A stretch of 64,000 nucleotides of DNA from Nitrospirillum amazonense. Its GTDB lineage: Bacteria > Pseudomonadota > Alphaproteobacteria > Azospirillales > Azospirillaceae. This document shows, piece by piece, positions 61,101 through 64,000 of the stretch. A model generated the notes under the pieces. It made no database searches. It saw nothing but the letters and a program-made list of their open reading frames with translations, and was not told the origin of the DNA. Location of the stretch: positions 54,401-118,400 of the forward strand of contig NZ_VITN01000021.1 of NCBI RefSeq assembly GCF_007828045.1, written 5' to 3'. The position numbers and the translations under genes are program-made. Every line of letters starts with the position of its first letter. Positions within the stretch are counted from its first letter, which is position 1.

Positions 61101-64000
61101 TGACATCGGCAGCACGGTGGCGGGCAACGCCCTGCTGGCCGTGGCCCATAGCGATTACATCGGCGGCAGCCTGGGCAGTCTGGTCAACACCGGCACGGTC
61201 AGCGCCGCGACCGCCTTGCGCATCGCCAGCACCGGCTCGCTGGGCAGCTTCGCCAACAGCGGCGTGTTGCTGGGCGGCGTCGACGCCGTTTCCAACCTCG
61301 GCACCCTGGGCACGCTGTACAATGCGAACCTGATCACCGGCACCACCGCCGGTGTGGCGAACAGCGGCGTGCTGGGCCTCCTGCTCAATGCCGCCACGGG
61401 CACCGTGGCGGGCGGCATAGCCAACCAAGGCGTCCTTGGCCGGCTGGCCAACGCCGGTCTCGTCACCGGTGCCACGGCCATCGCCAACAGCGGGGCCGGC
61501 ACCATCGCCACCGTCGCCAATACCGGCCTGATCCAGGGTGGCCAGGTGGGGTTGCTGAACGCTGCCACCATCGGTCTGCTCGATAACAGCGGCACGCTGT
61601 CCGGCATCACGGCCCTGCGCGTTGCTGCCGGCGGCAGCGTCGGCAGCATCATCAATAGCGGCCTGATCCAGGGCGACATCGTCAACCTGGCGGCCGGCGG
61701 CCTGACCATCAGCGGTGGCAACGGCACCCAGGTGGGCACCCTGGCCGGCGGCACCATCACCGGCACCGGCACCGACGTGGCCTTCAATGCCGGAACGCTG
61801 CTGCTGGCCGACGCCGTCAACGTCGCCGGCCACACCCTGGTCAACAGCGGCGCCGCCCTGGTGCTCAACAGCGTTGTGTCCGTCACCGGCAACTACAGCC
61901 AGACGGGCGGCGTGCTGGGCCTGACCGCGGGCAGCGGCGGCCTGGCAGTCAGTGGTGCCGCCACGCTGTCGGGCGGCGTCGTGGCAGCCGCCTATGACGC
62001 GGGCGTCAACTACTTCGGCGGGTCCATCGCCACCCTGGTGTCGGCGGCGGGCGGCCTGAGCGTCTCGGCCTCCATCACCAACACCGTGACGGGCCTGGCC
62101 ATGGTGACGCGGCTGTCGGGCACCGACCTGACGGCCAGCATCGCCAACGACTACATCGGCGGTACGTTGGACAGCCTGACCAACACCGCCGCCCTGGGCG
62201 GGCCCACCGCCTTCTACGTGGCGGCGGCGGGCAGCATCGGCACCCTGGTCAACAACGGCACGCTTGCGGGCACCCTCAACGGTCTCGCCGTGGCCGGGGG
62301 CCATATCGACCAGATCAGCAACACCAGCCTGATCCGCGGCTCCTCCACCGCCGGCGTACAGGTGGCGGCGGGTGGCCGCCTCGACACGCTCAGCAACAGC
62401 GGTATCATCGCTTCCGACCTGGGGGTGGGGGCGCTGGTGCGGGGCACCCTGGGCAGCCTGACCAACGGCGGTCAGATGACCGGTGGCGCGGCCGCGGTGG
62501 AGGTCGGCAGCGGCGGCACCGTGGGTACGGTCAGCAACATGGCTGGCGGCACGTTGGCCGCTGGCACCGCCGCCGTCCTGGTGGCGCTGGGCGGCACCCT
62601 GGGCGGTTTCAGCAACGCCGGTGTGCTGACCGGCGCCCGTCTGGCCGACATCGCCGGCCGGGTTGCGCTGATTGGCAACAGCGGCACCTTGACCGGTGGC
62701 GCCTCCACCGCCTTCCGTGTCAGCGGCACGCTGGGCACCTTGGCCAACAGCGGTATGATCACCGCCGCCCATGGTGTGGTCAGCATCACCAGCAGCGGCG
62801 TGCTGGGCCTGCTGGCCAACAGCGGCACCATCATCGGTGACATCACCAACGCCGGCGCCCAGGATCTCACCATCACCGGTGGCGGCACCGTGGCGGGCAC
62901 CTTCACCGGCGGAACCCTGACCAACCTGGCCAGCAACGTGGTGCTGGCGGGGGGCGGCCTGGCCTTCAACGACACCGTCAACGTGACCGGCCACACCCTG
63001 GTCAACAGCGGCGCCAACGTCCTGTTGTCCAGCACCTTGACGATCACCGGCGCCTACAGCCAGACCGGCGGCACCCTGGCCCTGGCGGGCAACCATTTGG
63101 TGGTCAGCGGTGTCGCCAGCCTCAGCGGCGGCACGGTCAGCACCAGCATCGCGGCGGCGACCAACGTCAACTATCTGCGGGGTGACATCCTGGGCACCCT
63201 GGTGATCGGCGGCGCCGGATCCAGCTACACCGGTGTCTTCACCCAGGTGAACGTGACGGGCCTGGGGGCGGCCGCCAGCGCCGTGACCATCGGCGCCGCC
63301 ACCGACCTGGTGGCCACCGTTTCCAACAACTACATCGGCGGCACCCTGTCCACGCTGAGCAACGCCGGTACCATCGTTGCCGTCACCGCCCTCTATGTCG
63401 GCAGCGGCGGCAGCGTCGGCAGTGTCAGCAACAGCGGCGCGCTGTCGGGCAGCGTGGCGGGCGTGGTCAACAACGGCACCGTGGGGACGCTGACCAACAG
63501 CGGTACCGTCACCGGTTCCATCGCCGGCATCGCCAACGCCGGTTCCGTGGGCAGCTTCAGCAACGACGGCTCGGTCGGCGGCTCCATCGCCGGTGTCAGC
63601 AACAGCGGCACCATCGGTACCCTGGGCAATACCGGCACCGTCACCGGCACCGTCACCGGCCTGGGCAACCAGGCGGGCGCCAGCATCGGCACGCTCAGCA
63701 ACAGCGGCACCGTCGCCGGCCAGATGGCGCTGAACAACGCCGGCACCATCGAGGTGGTCGTCAACAATGGCGCCCTGATCGATGCCGGCGCGCCCACGGC
63801 CGCCGGCCTCTACAACACCGGCGCCATCGCCACGGTGCTGAACGGCGGCACCATCCTGGGCGCCACCTACGGCGTCTACAATGCCGGCACCATCGGGACC
63901 TTGGCCAACAGCGGCCTAATCACGGCGCCGACGGCCCTGTACATCGACACCGGCGCCAGCCTGGGCGTGCTGGTCAACAGCGGTACTGTCACCGGCAACA
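40108..64000 (+). CDS. giant secreted repeat protein, probable beta-helical autotransporter/adhesin (3' end outside window)
   Basis: One open frame of 7,964 codons to the window edge without a stop. I take the ATG at 40108, seven bases after AAGGGG; the ATG at 40102 is too close to that site. Residues 1-43 form an extended Sec signal (basic n-region with RKDLKR, hydrophobic 21-38, cleavage after AVA). The rest is Gly, Ser, Thr, Ala, Asn, Val and Leu. Short units such as 'TLVNSGTIAG', 'IGTLNNAGLI' and 'LDNSGTITG' predict a continuous parallel beta-helix. Units are grouped into about 21 long modules, each with [N/S/T]-x-Y-[I/V]-G-[G/A], a middle 'SLLLNDxIN' motif, and 'GxYxQ..GTL'. No catalytic, Ca-binding RTX or barrel domain is seen; an autotransporter barrel would lie further right. 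Its role in adhesion or aggregation is inferred. Confidence 0.88.
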   Translation, partial: MGKMMLDARKDLKRTGQASRTLLLAGTSLLAMGTALTSSRAVAADPPPVTGGTTGYVMGGGANNLVIANTGTISENTVGGGPALKYIAGGHDLLLNQGIITGPTRALYLDGTGGTGYVTLTTLVNSGTIVSSGGNAIEIAAGNTLVSIVNSGLISGNLLLDGDSAVMIFGGAGGAIGSFTGVSGSQGTITSTLANLTLGGGSLLLNDAITVGASGTLVNSGASVTLASIVSVTGNYGQSDGTLALGAGAELVVSGDANVTGGTVNATLSGITSGNTYLVGQTLATLVAANSGTYTGLATSFAGGIGGLSIGAGTAGGNLVAQATNDYVGGTAGSLTLTGTVHTGGTNAYVAGSASIGTLVNAGSLSGGEVGLHVQSGAHIGTLVNTGLIDVSAGGGFTQLGIRVDGGSVATLSNTGTIIGQFGILSQAVVGLMSNSGVITVTGAGGGLVSANPTSIVENSGTIIVANSGTAIRGPVAINTLINSGLITVGSSSGIGMRLSARQNTVINSGTVAAPRALVMTNGGGISYFVNSGLVAGDVINGDNFSVYEDLSIVGGTGGTVGTFTGFAANSQGTITSTFSNLVFAGGDLLLNDSINAIGHTVVNSGASLTLVSIVSVTGDFSQSAGALNLGANGLVVSGTASIGGGVVAASLASLTVGGNYVAGDALATLVAAGSGTYGGMAFAVSSGVSPLVIVQGTDAGNLLALAGNDYIGGTLASVVNTGTIDNLYVAATGSLGSFRNEATGLLANGATNLGSIGTLDNAGTLANGVTNLGAIGTLDNAGLVLVSGSSGFNANGTIGTLSNSGTISNGGGFGLGMLVRGTVGLLQNQVGGSIGGPFAILVVGPSSNNGTAATVGTLSNAGTIAGGYLAIETDGTVGLLQNRTGGTITGGNSGVIKVYGGINTLTNGGLIQGAYTGVIVDNAQFINGTIGLLQNLADGSIVVSSGTNLFNGAAIINHSRIDTLLNSGYIGAVVSGILSDGTIGTLANQVGGTIAVSGAFGVTWAGVQAGGSIGTLSNAGLITIGAYAGSHTGVGVNATGTLGQLSNSGTILGPNGIFVRSGTVDTLTNQAGGTIAATHRGITNVGIIGRLDTQTLSTISGGTTGVFNALGGSIGTLANAGVIAGGAANDGLANQGQIDLLDNSGTITGSIGIHNLGQNSSALSTIGTLINSGLIRGTIGIYEQFGGGTLVSNSGTILGANYGIVANASTLGTIANSGLITATGRGIQVSGQATIGTLENQALGTITAGATAILNTVGGSIGTLANAGLIAGGASSDGLRNKGQIDLLDNSGTITGSIGIHNQSQNFPTLGTIGTLVNSGLIRGTIGIYEEFGGGTLISNSGTILGGVYGIGAYWGTLGTIANGGTLAFAGAGTPVAGVYGAYSTIGLITNSGTITGWAAGIRADQAGATIGTVINSGVIATTRDGIQANGGATIGALLNSGAITAPTAIQLTGDARIGTLVNSGLIAGTVQNGNPSFGDTIAGDLTIAGGTGGTVGTFTGQTLANKGLIDNRLSNLTVTGGSLLLNDDINAGSHLVSNQAATIALNSIITVTGDYSQSAAGTLVLNGGGLTVSGGATVAGVIQATAGGSATANYLVGDTVATLLAAGTLSDTADLTLNAAALGSHLAVTSGTATNALLALATSDYIGAGYGTITVGSGTLLSGPTALYIASSGSLGALANSGTIAGAITNLSANDLTILGGTGAATGTLTGGSLTNQGTITSTLANVVLAGGRLLLNDTVNVGTGTLINSGANLTLATLVSVGGAYSQATGVLSVGGSGTLAVSGAASITGGDLVATRALSATGNYLAGTILDTLVTGGAGSRYDGVTVTNYSAAIGGVGGIVVGDNLLLGATGNYIGGTYGSLANTGTLTGTFGVLVGSLGTLDTFSNSGLMSLTGSTRIGVYDRSGTIGVVDNSGTVVARNGVQVDTGGTVGTIANSGTITAAASGIELYNAQAGLITNTGTIGGTAVFATGINLLQGARAETIANAGLITETGYGGNGIVNYAGSTIGAVLNSGTIVAGGMGVLNYASIASIGTLINSGVISGGTGAIMNTDAGTIGVLINTGTLLNSSNSGYALANHNGAVIGTLINAGVIAGTVTGALYASDTIGTDFTIQGGDNGTVGTFTSGNMLAKGMISNTMGNVTFTSGALLLHDDIYVPNYSVTNIAAALTLDTPVTITGAYNQLGGTLAMGTAGGLSVTGAAGLAGQYQATLTGDAAANYMVGDTAGTLVQADGGVTYSGSLTGATALDGHLQLRDGTTSNQLLALATTDYIGAGYGTITVGSGTLLSGPTALYIASTGSLGALANSGTIAGAITNDSANDLTILGGTGAATGTLTGGSLTNQGTITNTLANVVLAGGSLLLNDTVNVGTGTLANTGAAVSLTTVVNVTGNYSQATGTLALATGAELVVSGAATISGGTVAAAALSDTGNYLVGSIYGTLVAGGAGSSYTGATVIGSNIPGMGSTVAGNNLALFATGNYIGASYGSLSNSGTLAGAVALQVGGTGSLGTFSNSGLVTGAYRPILNYNTLGLLENQAGGTITVTAAGTLHQDTAAIYNGQLASIGAITNAGVIAVANAPGDLSVYGIYAIVNNGGTVGQITNTGTITGRAGIFSANSGSNVIGTIDNRGLISGRSDISLQFTRATLVTNSGTLTGVGNASVSLLTGYFATIGTVVNNGLMAADHGGGGISNSYGSIGTVLNQGTIRVSGSGTAISSYNAMIGTVVNSGAILTGGQAIAIVGQYGAVLGTLVNTGTISARTALRFYGNSSLGGIVNSGLIQGTIMNGDATGAWTGQVDTVVSNLTLRGGTGTTVGTFAGLTGKGLIDNRTGDLTFASGNLLLNDDILATGHSAINSAAALTLGSAITVTGTYVQGGGALVIGNANTLQADSATVTGGQVGLDGLGNYVVGQAQTVISATSGAYSGATLNGTIGTGSAIVLGTLVQSGGALLAQFSSDYVGGSLVTLTNSGTITSAFPGIAVATTGSVGTLTNAGAVIGTQQAVVLSGIVDTLVNTGTVSAVTAIGLSGTVGSVLNTGVVRGAVALFGDSTTRFTNTGTITGAYNSLVGISYAGLMAASSIGTLVNSGTINAQYALLMAGAQGSNSIGTLINSGVIAGNLVNGNTGVLGFLPSDTVAGDLTIQGGGNGAVGTFTGQAAKGLIQNKLSNLVFSGGSLLLNDDVDVTGHTALNSGASLTLTSTIDVTGTYVQGSAGTLVVGKGGQMAVDGRATIAGQLRAGVATDNFLPGQQATLVTGSVGSDYSAATIASNLAHLTLTNTIANSAVVVTAQNYYIGGSLGADITNTGTVTAATAVYIAGGATAVGTLVNSGVIAGDVIDDRAGASLMLAGGASIGTFTGGTITHTQGDIHITQGTIRLNDSVNAGTGTLSIDSPALVTLGGAVAVTGTLRMAGGLLIGTNPNLLTADSATLTGRVLTDARGNYLAGDTSTLIQAATADYSAATLASLTGFSGSVAQQGGALVVHYLNDYVGAGLASLDNTGTLGGSGYGVYVASTGSIGTLSNSGALGGLAAGVANAGGTIGTLVNTGTINAAYALGLGGGGTIGTLVNSGVIAGTLVNGDNNLVGLGVDTVAANLSIQGGAGTLVGTFTGQNLTGKGSILNRLSDLAFTGGKLWLNDDINVGGHTVSNLGADVTLTNAVTITGAYTQAAGGILRVGGGAHLTVTGAGTVGGTVFAGLATDTATLGQVETLIAGGSGSDFGAAQVTGVTGMAVFGGVSSNAFGDTALVGFHTNYYIGGSLGTLSNSGNIGAGTIVYIAGTGTLGLLSNSGTIAGNIVNRSARALSISGGTGGAVGSFTGGTITNTASDLALVGGDLSMADAIDVTGHTLVNSGANVTLGGTIAVSGDYSQTAGSLVIQPASGELNVSGNASLTGGTVAMAGFSVTGNYFAGTLGTLVHAGGTLTGGAAVTAAGVGNLNIASSIIGGDLLALIGNDYIGGTLGSLANIDTISSQTALYVATTGSIGSLANNGTLTGQYAGLSNDGTIGTLVNAATINQRGGTFSNAIGASVGLRNTGVIGGLSNSGMISAANTGLYNIASIGTLANSGILTAGNFAFRNSSSQGVGGTIDTLVNAGLVSGRVGAVVVNAGIIGLLDNSGTVSAVISAVGVNGGTIGTLRNSGTITGDVGAVAVSNLGSIATILNSGLISSTGNALTIRNNATLGLLINSGVIAGSIRNSSANTLSIQGGDTLAGTFTGLNGDRGQIVNTASDVVFSAGTLLLNDDITATGHAVRNTGATITLAAATSISGDYGQSGGILALNATSTLGASGTISIGGGAVQVNNLSAMANYLHPTLGVLMTGAAASDYSGAQYLSGVDGLAVGGVAANGTLTGLVLNDYIGTTYATLGNSGTVQVAGGMAQLYVAASGSLGGYTNTGSLSGGGSDLLHVAGTIGTVSNSGVLTAASQALHVAGGTVGVLSNIGTLAGNAWGLSNQGGIGSLSNTGWIGGLADSGSIGTLDNAGSITEVDVSGQVQSLLNSGRIGGNANGIYLAQGGTIANLSITAAGVLAGTQLGIQSEERIGTLVNAGLIQGVDAGINNRRGTSTIDLLNNQGTIWATGSSGIAINNQGTIGTLVNSGAITAAFPLGTGIGGGGIGLVTVTGSGRVTGARGIVAESMNTLANSGTIVGYTIGVLADGVLDTLLNDGTIAGGTFGGTLIGGQGVVFNNDFTLLRNTGTITGGYVGVGAFGTHGTVDNQGSIVSAHAAISVNGLDVLTNSGLISGGSGAVSSNNGVASLVNSGTIAGGTVALSGAFGGIDNSGLIQGPVAAQFTGAVTGFGNSGVVAGDIVATIGDLSITGGSGTHVGTFTGYAANTMGTITVTGGNLVLAGGNLLLNDQVAGSVVNGAAAVAIGSAVTVTGAYTQAAGGALQVNSANPLLVTGQATVAGGVVVGQGAANFTVSQATTLVSAAAGSNYSAATVGGLAGMNVAGTVDGNGRLIATFQNDYIGASLPTLTNTGSISANTAVYVAGTGSLGTLVNSGRLSGTLAAVSIAVGGVLDVLDNEQTVDGNVINAGSHVLTIVGNSSQASAFQNGTIRSRAADMVLAAGRLSLGDVVDVGAQTLRNTGATILSNAPLNVLGNYRQTAGELDVVATSGAARASGNIDLAGGQVTVYAGNANILAGDVSTIAQAGGTLGVSGATIQGWNLSITSAVSGGNLLVTAHTDYLGASTTSVVSSAAIDGTAVAAYVATSATIGTVTNQGTLSARSNTAVQLNGTIGTLVNTGLIAGQDGALSITGRLDTLANAGVIAGDITNATSHALVIAGGGTGTVGTVAGYAGGMRGTINNTLGSLTFAAGNLLVNDDINAAGQTVTNSGGTLTLGNGAITGAFVQTGGTLSIMSLAVSDAVSLTGGVLVAQGVTATGNYLASTLGTLVAAGAASSYAGVTLASDLTGLNVVGQTVGNDLLVVANNDYIGGTLATLTNSGSLSAVTAVYIAGTGSLGTLVNSGTLSGGITNASAHALAIAGNTAGGLGLLTGGTIRNTQSDLTFTEGALRLEDAIDVTGHTVVNSGANLVIGGTVAVAGNFSQTGGSLLLDLYGSRLAVSGSVALTGGDLTITGASNLANYTVGSALSTLVSGGAGANYTGLSITTDLTGFNIGSSIAGNALVAVAFSDYIGGTLGTLNNTGTITGVMTGLYVAGTGSLGTFTNTGAIAASGRAVAISPYGTAGRVDTLVNRGDITGRTAVFVGIGGRVGTLANSGTLAGTGYAAVNNFAGSIGLVQNSGTIASSYPYSALANNWGAVIGTVSNTGVLQGLYNGGTIGLVSIGTAGIMHGWFTGLVDAGTLAAVINDGQISGPTGVRVGGSNGNAGGGSMGTLTNAGTISGTSRGIDNMVSGALSPTIAWLDNTGLITSANGAAIFNEGSAGALGTLGTLANSGTIQGVVGLANDGTLGALLNSGTLAGSAAALTIGALGTLGYFQNDGLVAGDIVNLAARDLTINNAGSTGTFGGGTFTGYGASIQGTIRNTGGNVVFASGVLTLNDAIDVGSHTVVNSGIALTLAGSISITGDYAEAGGTVTMAPGNQLAVSGVASINGAVFSLTGQTATGNYLAGTLGTVVAGGAGSDYSGTSLTAGYQGVAAISTGGNLMAVATSDYIGGSLASAGNSDTIVSSLASSFLTVAGTGTLGSFTNSGRLTGGVFQVDVAGVIGTFVNTGSLSGNSLAVHIDTIGSVGTLSNSGVIGTAGNQVGIAGTLGLLSNSGAMGGVSVGGTGTLGTVDNSGRLSSVLVALGGHLDSLVNTGWMGSLGAGGLVALISNGGTISGGPTGINLTQASIGSLSNTGTISAGVAVAVDGSSTIGILDNAGSITEVDVSGRVLSLLNSGSIGGNANGIYLAQGGTIDSLSIGAGGVLAGTQLGLQSEERIGALTNDGLVQGASTGINNRRTNSTIDLLNNRGTIWATGSTGFAIDNAGTIGTLLNSGVIRAEAPMGTGVGGNGRIGLLSITGSGQVIGARGVDAGTVGTLANSGLIDGGTIGVHVNGGVDTLVNAGTIQGGTLTAGMTAGQGVVYDNAIGLLRNSGTISGGYAGVSAGGTTGTILNSGSILSRFGAVSINGLDLLNNSGLLSGGSAVFSNSGIGSLVNTGTVVGGTVALSGAFGVIDNAGLIQGPVAARFSNQVAGFTNSGIVAGDIVATIGDLSITGGSGTNVGTFTGYAANTQGTITVTGGNLVFAGGGLWLNDQVAGSVVNAGSDLILTSIVSISGAYSQASGTLDLSRGAGQLVVADAASITGGTVVASVSAGATYLAGTLGTLVAGGAGSTYTGATIVTAVTGLASSGLTAGGDLLLMVDNDYIGGTLATLTNSGAIAAATALYIATSGNLGTLVNSGTLTGNIRNLTAHDLVVVGGPGGGAVGTLAGGTIVNSLSGVSFIAGDLLLADAINVGGNTVVNSGANLTIGGTVAVTGNYSQTGGRLILSLGGSQLAVSGSAALTGGVVTITGASGLANYTVGSALATLVSGGAGSSYTLSITNDLTGFDIGSTVAGNALLAVAHSDYIGGSLGSLVNTGTVSAATALRIASTGSLGSFANSGVLLGGVDAVSNLGTLGTLYNANLITGTTAGVANSGVLGLLLNAATGTVAGGIANQGVLGRLANAGLVTGATAIANSGAGTIATVANTGLIQGGQVGLLNAATIGLLDNSGTLSGITALRVAAGGSVGSIINSGLIQGDIVNLAAGGLTISGGNGTQVGTLAGGTITGTGTDVAFNAGTLLLADAVNVAGHTLVNSGAALVLNSVVSVTGNYSQTGGVLGLTAGSGGLAVSGAATLSGGVVAAAYDAGVNYFGGSIATLVSAAGGLSVSASITNTVTGLAMVTRLSGTDLTASIANDYIGGTLDSLTNTAALGGPTAFYVAAAGSIGTLVNNGTLAGTLNGLAVAGGHIDQISNTSLIRGSSTAGVQVAAGGRLDTLSNSGIIASDLGVGALVRGTLGSLTNGGQMTGGAAAVEVGSGGTVGTVSNMAGGTLAAGTAAVLVALGGTLGGFSNAGVLTGARLADIAGRVALIGNSGTLTGGASTAFRVSGTLGTLANSGMITAAHGVVSITSSGVLGLLANSGTIIGDITNAGAQDLTITGGGTVAGTFTGGTLTNLASNVVLAGGGLAFNDTVNVTGHTLVNSGANVLLSSTLTITGAYSQTGGTLALAGNHLVVSGVASLSGGTVSTSIAAATNVNYLRGDILGTLVIGGAGSSYTGVFTQVNVTGLGAAASAVTIGAATDLVATVSNNYIGGTLSTLSNAGTIVAVTALYVGSGGSVGSVSNSGALSGSVAGVVNNGTVGTLTNSGTVTGSIAGIANAGSVGSFSNDGSVGGSIAGVSNSGTIGTLGNTGTVTGTVTGLGNQAGASIGTLSNSGTVAGQMALNNAGTIEVVVNNGALIDAGAPTAAGLYNTGAIATVLNGGTILGATYGVYNAGTIGTLANSGLITAPTALYIDTGASLGVLVNSGTVTGN
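43441..44161 (+). repeat. 441-bp tandem duplication in the giant gene
   Basis: 43441-43720 and 43882-44161 align at a constant 441-base (147-codon) offset. Both contain 'GQIDLLDNSGTITGSIGIHN' and 'INSGLIRGTIGIYE'-like text. The shift is an exact codon multiple. Confidence 0.8.
45037..45366 (+). repeat. near-identical internal segment, copy 1
   Basis: About 330 bases nearly identical to 46921-47250, offset exactly 1,884 bases (628 codons). Few substitutions even at third positions, so the copies are recent or kept alike by gene conversion. Confidence 0.85.
46921..47250 (+). repeat. near-identical internal segment, copy 2
   Basis: Partner of 45037-45366, same orientation and reading frame. 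After about 47250 the copies diverge. Confidence 0.85.
53551..54680 (+). repeat. long diverged duplication in the giant gene, copy 1
   Basis: Aligns with 59089-60218 at a constant offset of 5,538 bases (1,846 codons) with no net indel at both ends checked. Shared landmarks: 'SITEVDVSG', 'GGNANGIYLAQGGTI' and 'ATIGDLSITGGSGT'. Many synonymous differences suggest an older event. Confidence 0.8.
59089..60218 (+). repeat. long diverged duplication in the giant gene, copy 2
   Basis: Partner of 53551-54680; it carries the same order of short units, including two successive 'NNRxxxSTIDLLNN' and 'LLRNSGTISGGY'-like units. Confidence 0.8.

Larger units (their letters stand above)
41077..63345 (+). 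repeat. about 21 long modules within the giant gene
   Basis: Module starts marked by NDYIGG-like motifs lie near 41080, 42232, 45040, 45670, 46924, 47548, 48979, 49981, 50566, 51364, 51967, 53173, 55000, 55660, 56404, 57010, 58453, 60544, 61150, 62146 and 63328. Spacing varies from about 590 to 2,800 bases, depending on how many short NSGTI-type units are inserted after the motif. The invariable part (LLLNDxI to next NDY) is about 350-450 bases. Confidence 0.8.

Noticed and set aside
40108..64000. Repeats in the giant gene as a CRISPR array or intergenic satellite
   Set aside because: Repeats are in frame, degenerate at DNA level, of variable spacing and coding throughout; there are no cas genes.

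Overview
The window reads as chromosomal DNA from a high-GC Gram-negative alphaproteobacterium, most likely a Rhodospirillales/Azospirillaceae-type organism (Azospirillum/Nitrospirillum-like). This placement is inferred from base composition and from a type VI secretion (T6SS) gene set with Agrobacterium-like features: two TssC paralogues, TagJ/ImpE, a TagF-PppA fusion, PpkA, FHA, and TssL with a fused OmpA domain. No rRNA, tRNA, CRISPR array or transposase was recognised.

Layout. (1) 1-10758, minus strand: a T6SS effector-delivery island. In transcription order it holds VgrG with a long C-terminal extension, a secreted protein with two DcrB-like domains, a small membrane protein, a second VgrG, a Pro/Ala-rich low-complexity protein, an EagR-type (DUF1795) chaperone, and a prePAAR-PAAR-Rhs effector whose toxin end lies beyond the left edge. 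The two vgrG genes share about 1.5 kb of almost identical DNA. (2) 10759-11715: a lower-GC divergent intergenic region with inverted repeats. (3) 11716-32216, plus strand: a tightly overlapping T6SS core operon, tagH(fha)-tssJ-tssK-tssL-tssM-tagF/pppA-ppkA-tssA-tssB-tssC-tssC2-tagJ-tssE-tssF-tssG. (4) 32426-35702: tssH (clpV) and tssD (hcp), ending at a strong terminator. (5) 35883-39297: a second cargo island. It holds an L,D-transpeptidase-like effector with a secreted candidate immunity protein, an orphan membrane protein, and a candidate membrane-active effector followed by two tandem homologous four-helix membrane proteins (candidate immunity proteins). (6) 39298-40107: non-coding, with a terminator and an AT-rich promoter-like stretch. 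(7) 40108-64000 and beyond, plus strand: one uninterrupted reading frame of at least 7,964 codons. It encodes a secreted Gly/Ser/Thr/Asn-rich beta-helix-type giant protein built from about 21 long modules, and neither a stop codon nor a C-terminal domain is reached.

How it works together. The core operon and ClpV/Hcp supply the complete machine: membrane complex TssJLM, baseplate TssEFGK, sheath TssBC with ClpV recycling, Hcp tube and TssA. The post-translational switch is also present: PpkA kinase, PppA phosphatase, TagF repressor, FHA reader, and a TssL that keeps Thr14 in the position known to be phosphorylated in Agrobacterium. The flanking islands supply spikes and cargo. The giant gene is separated from the T6SS by a terminator and is probably an independent surface protein.
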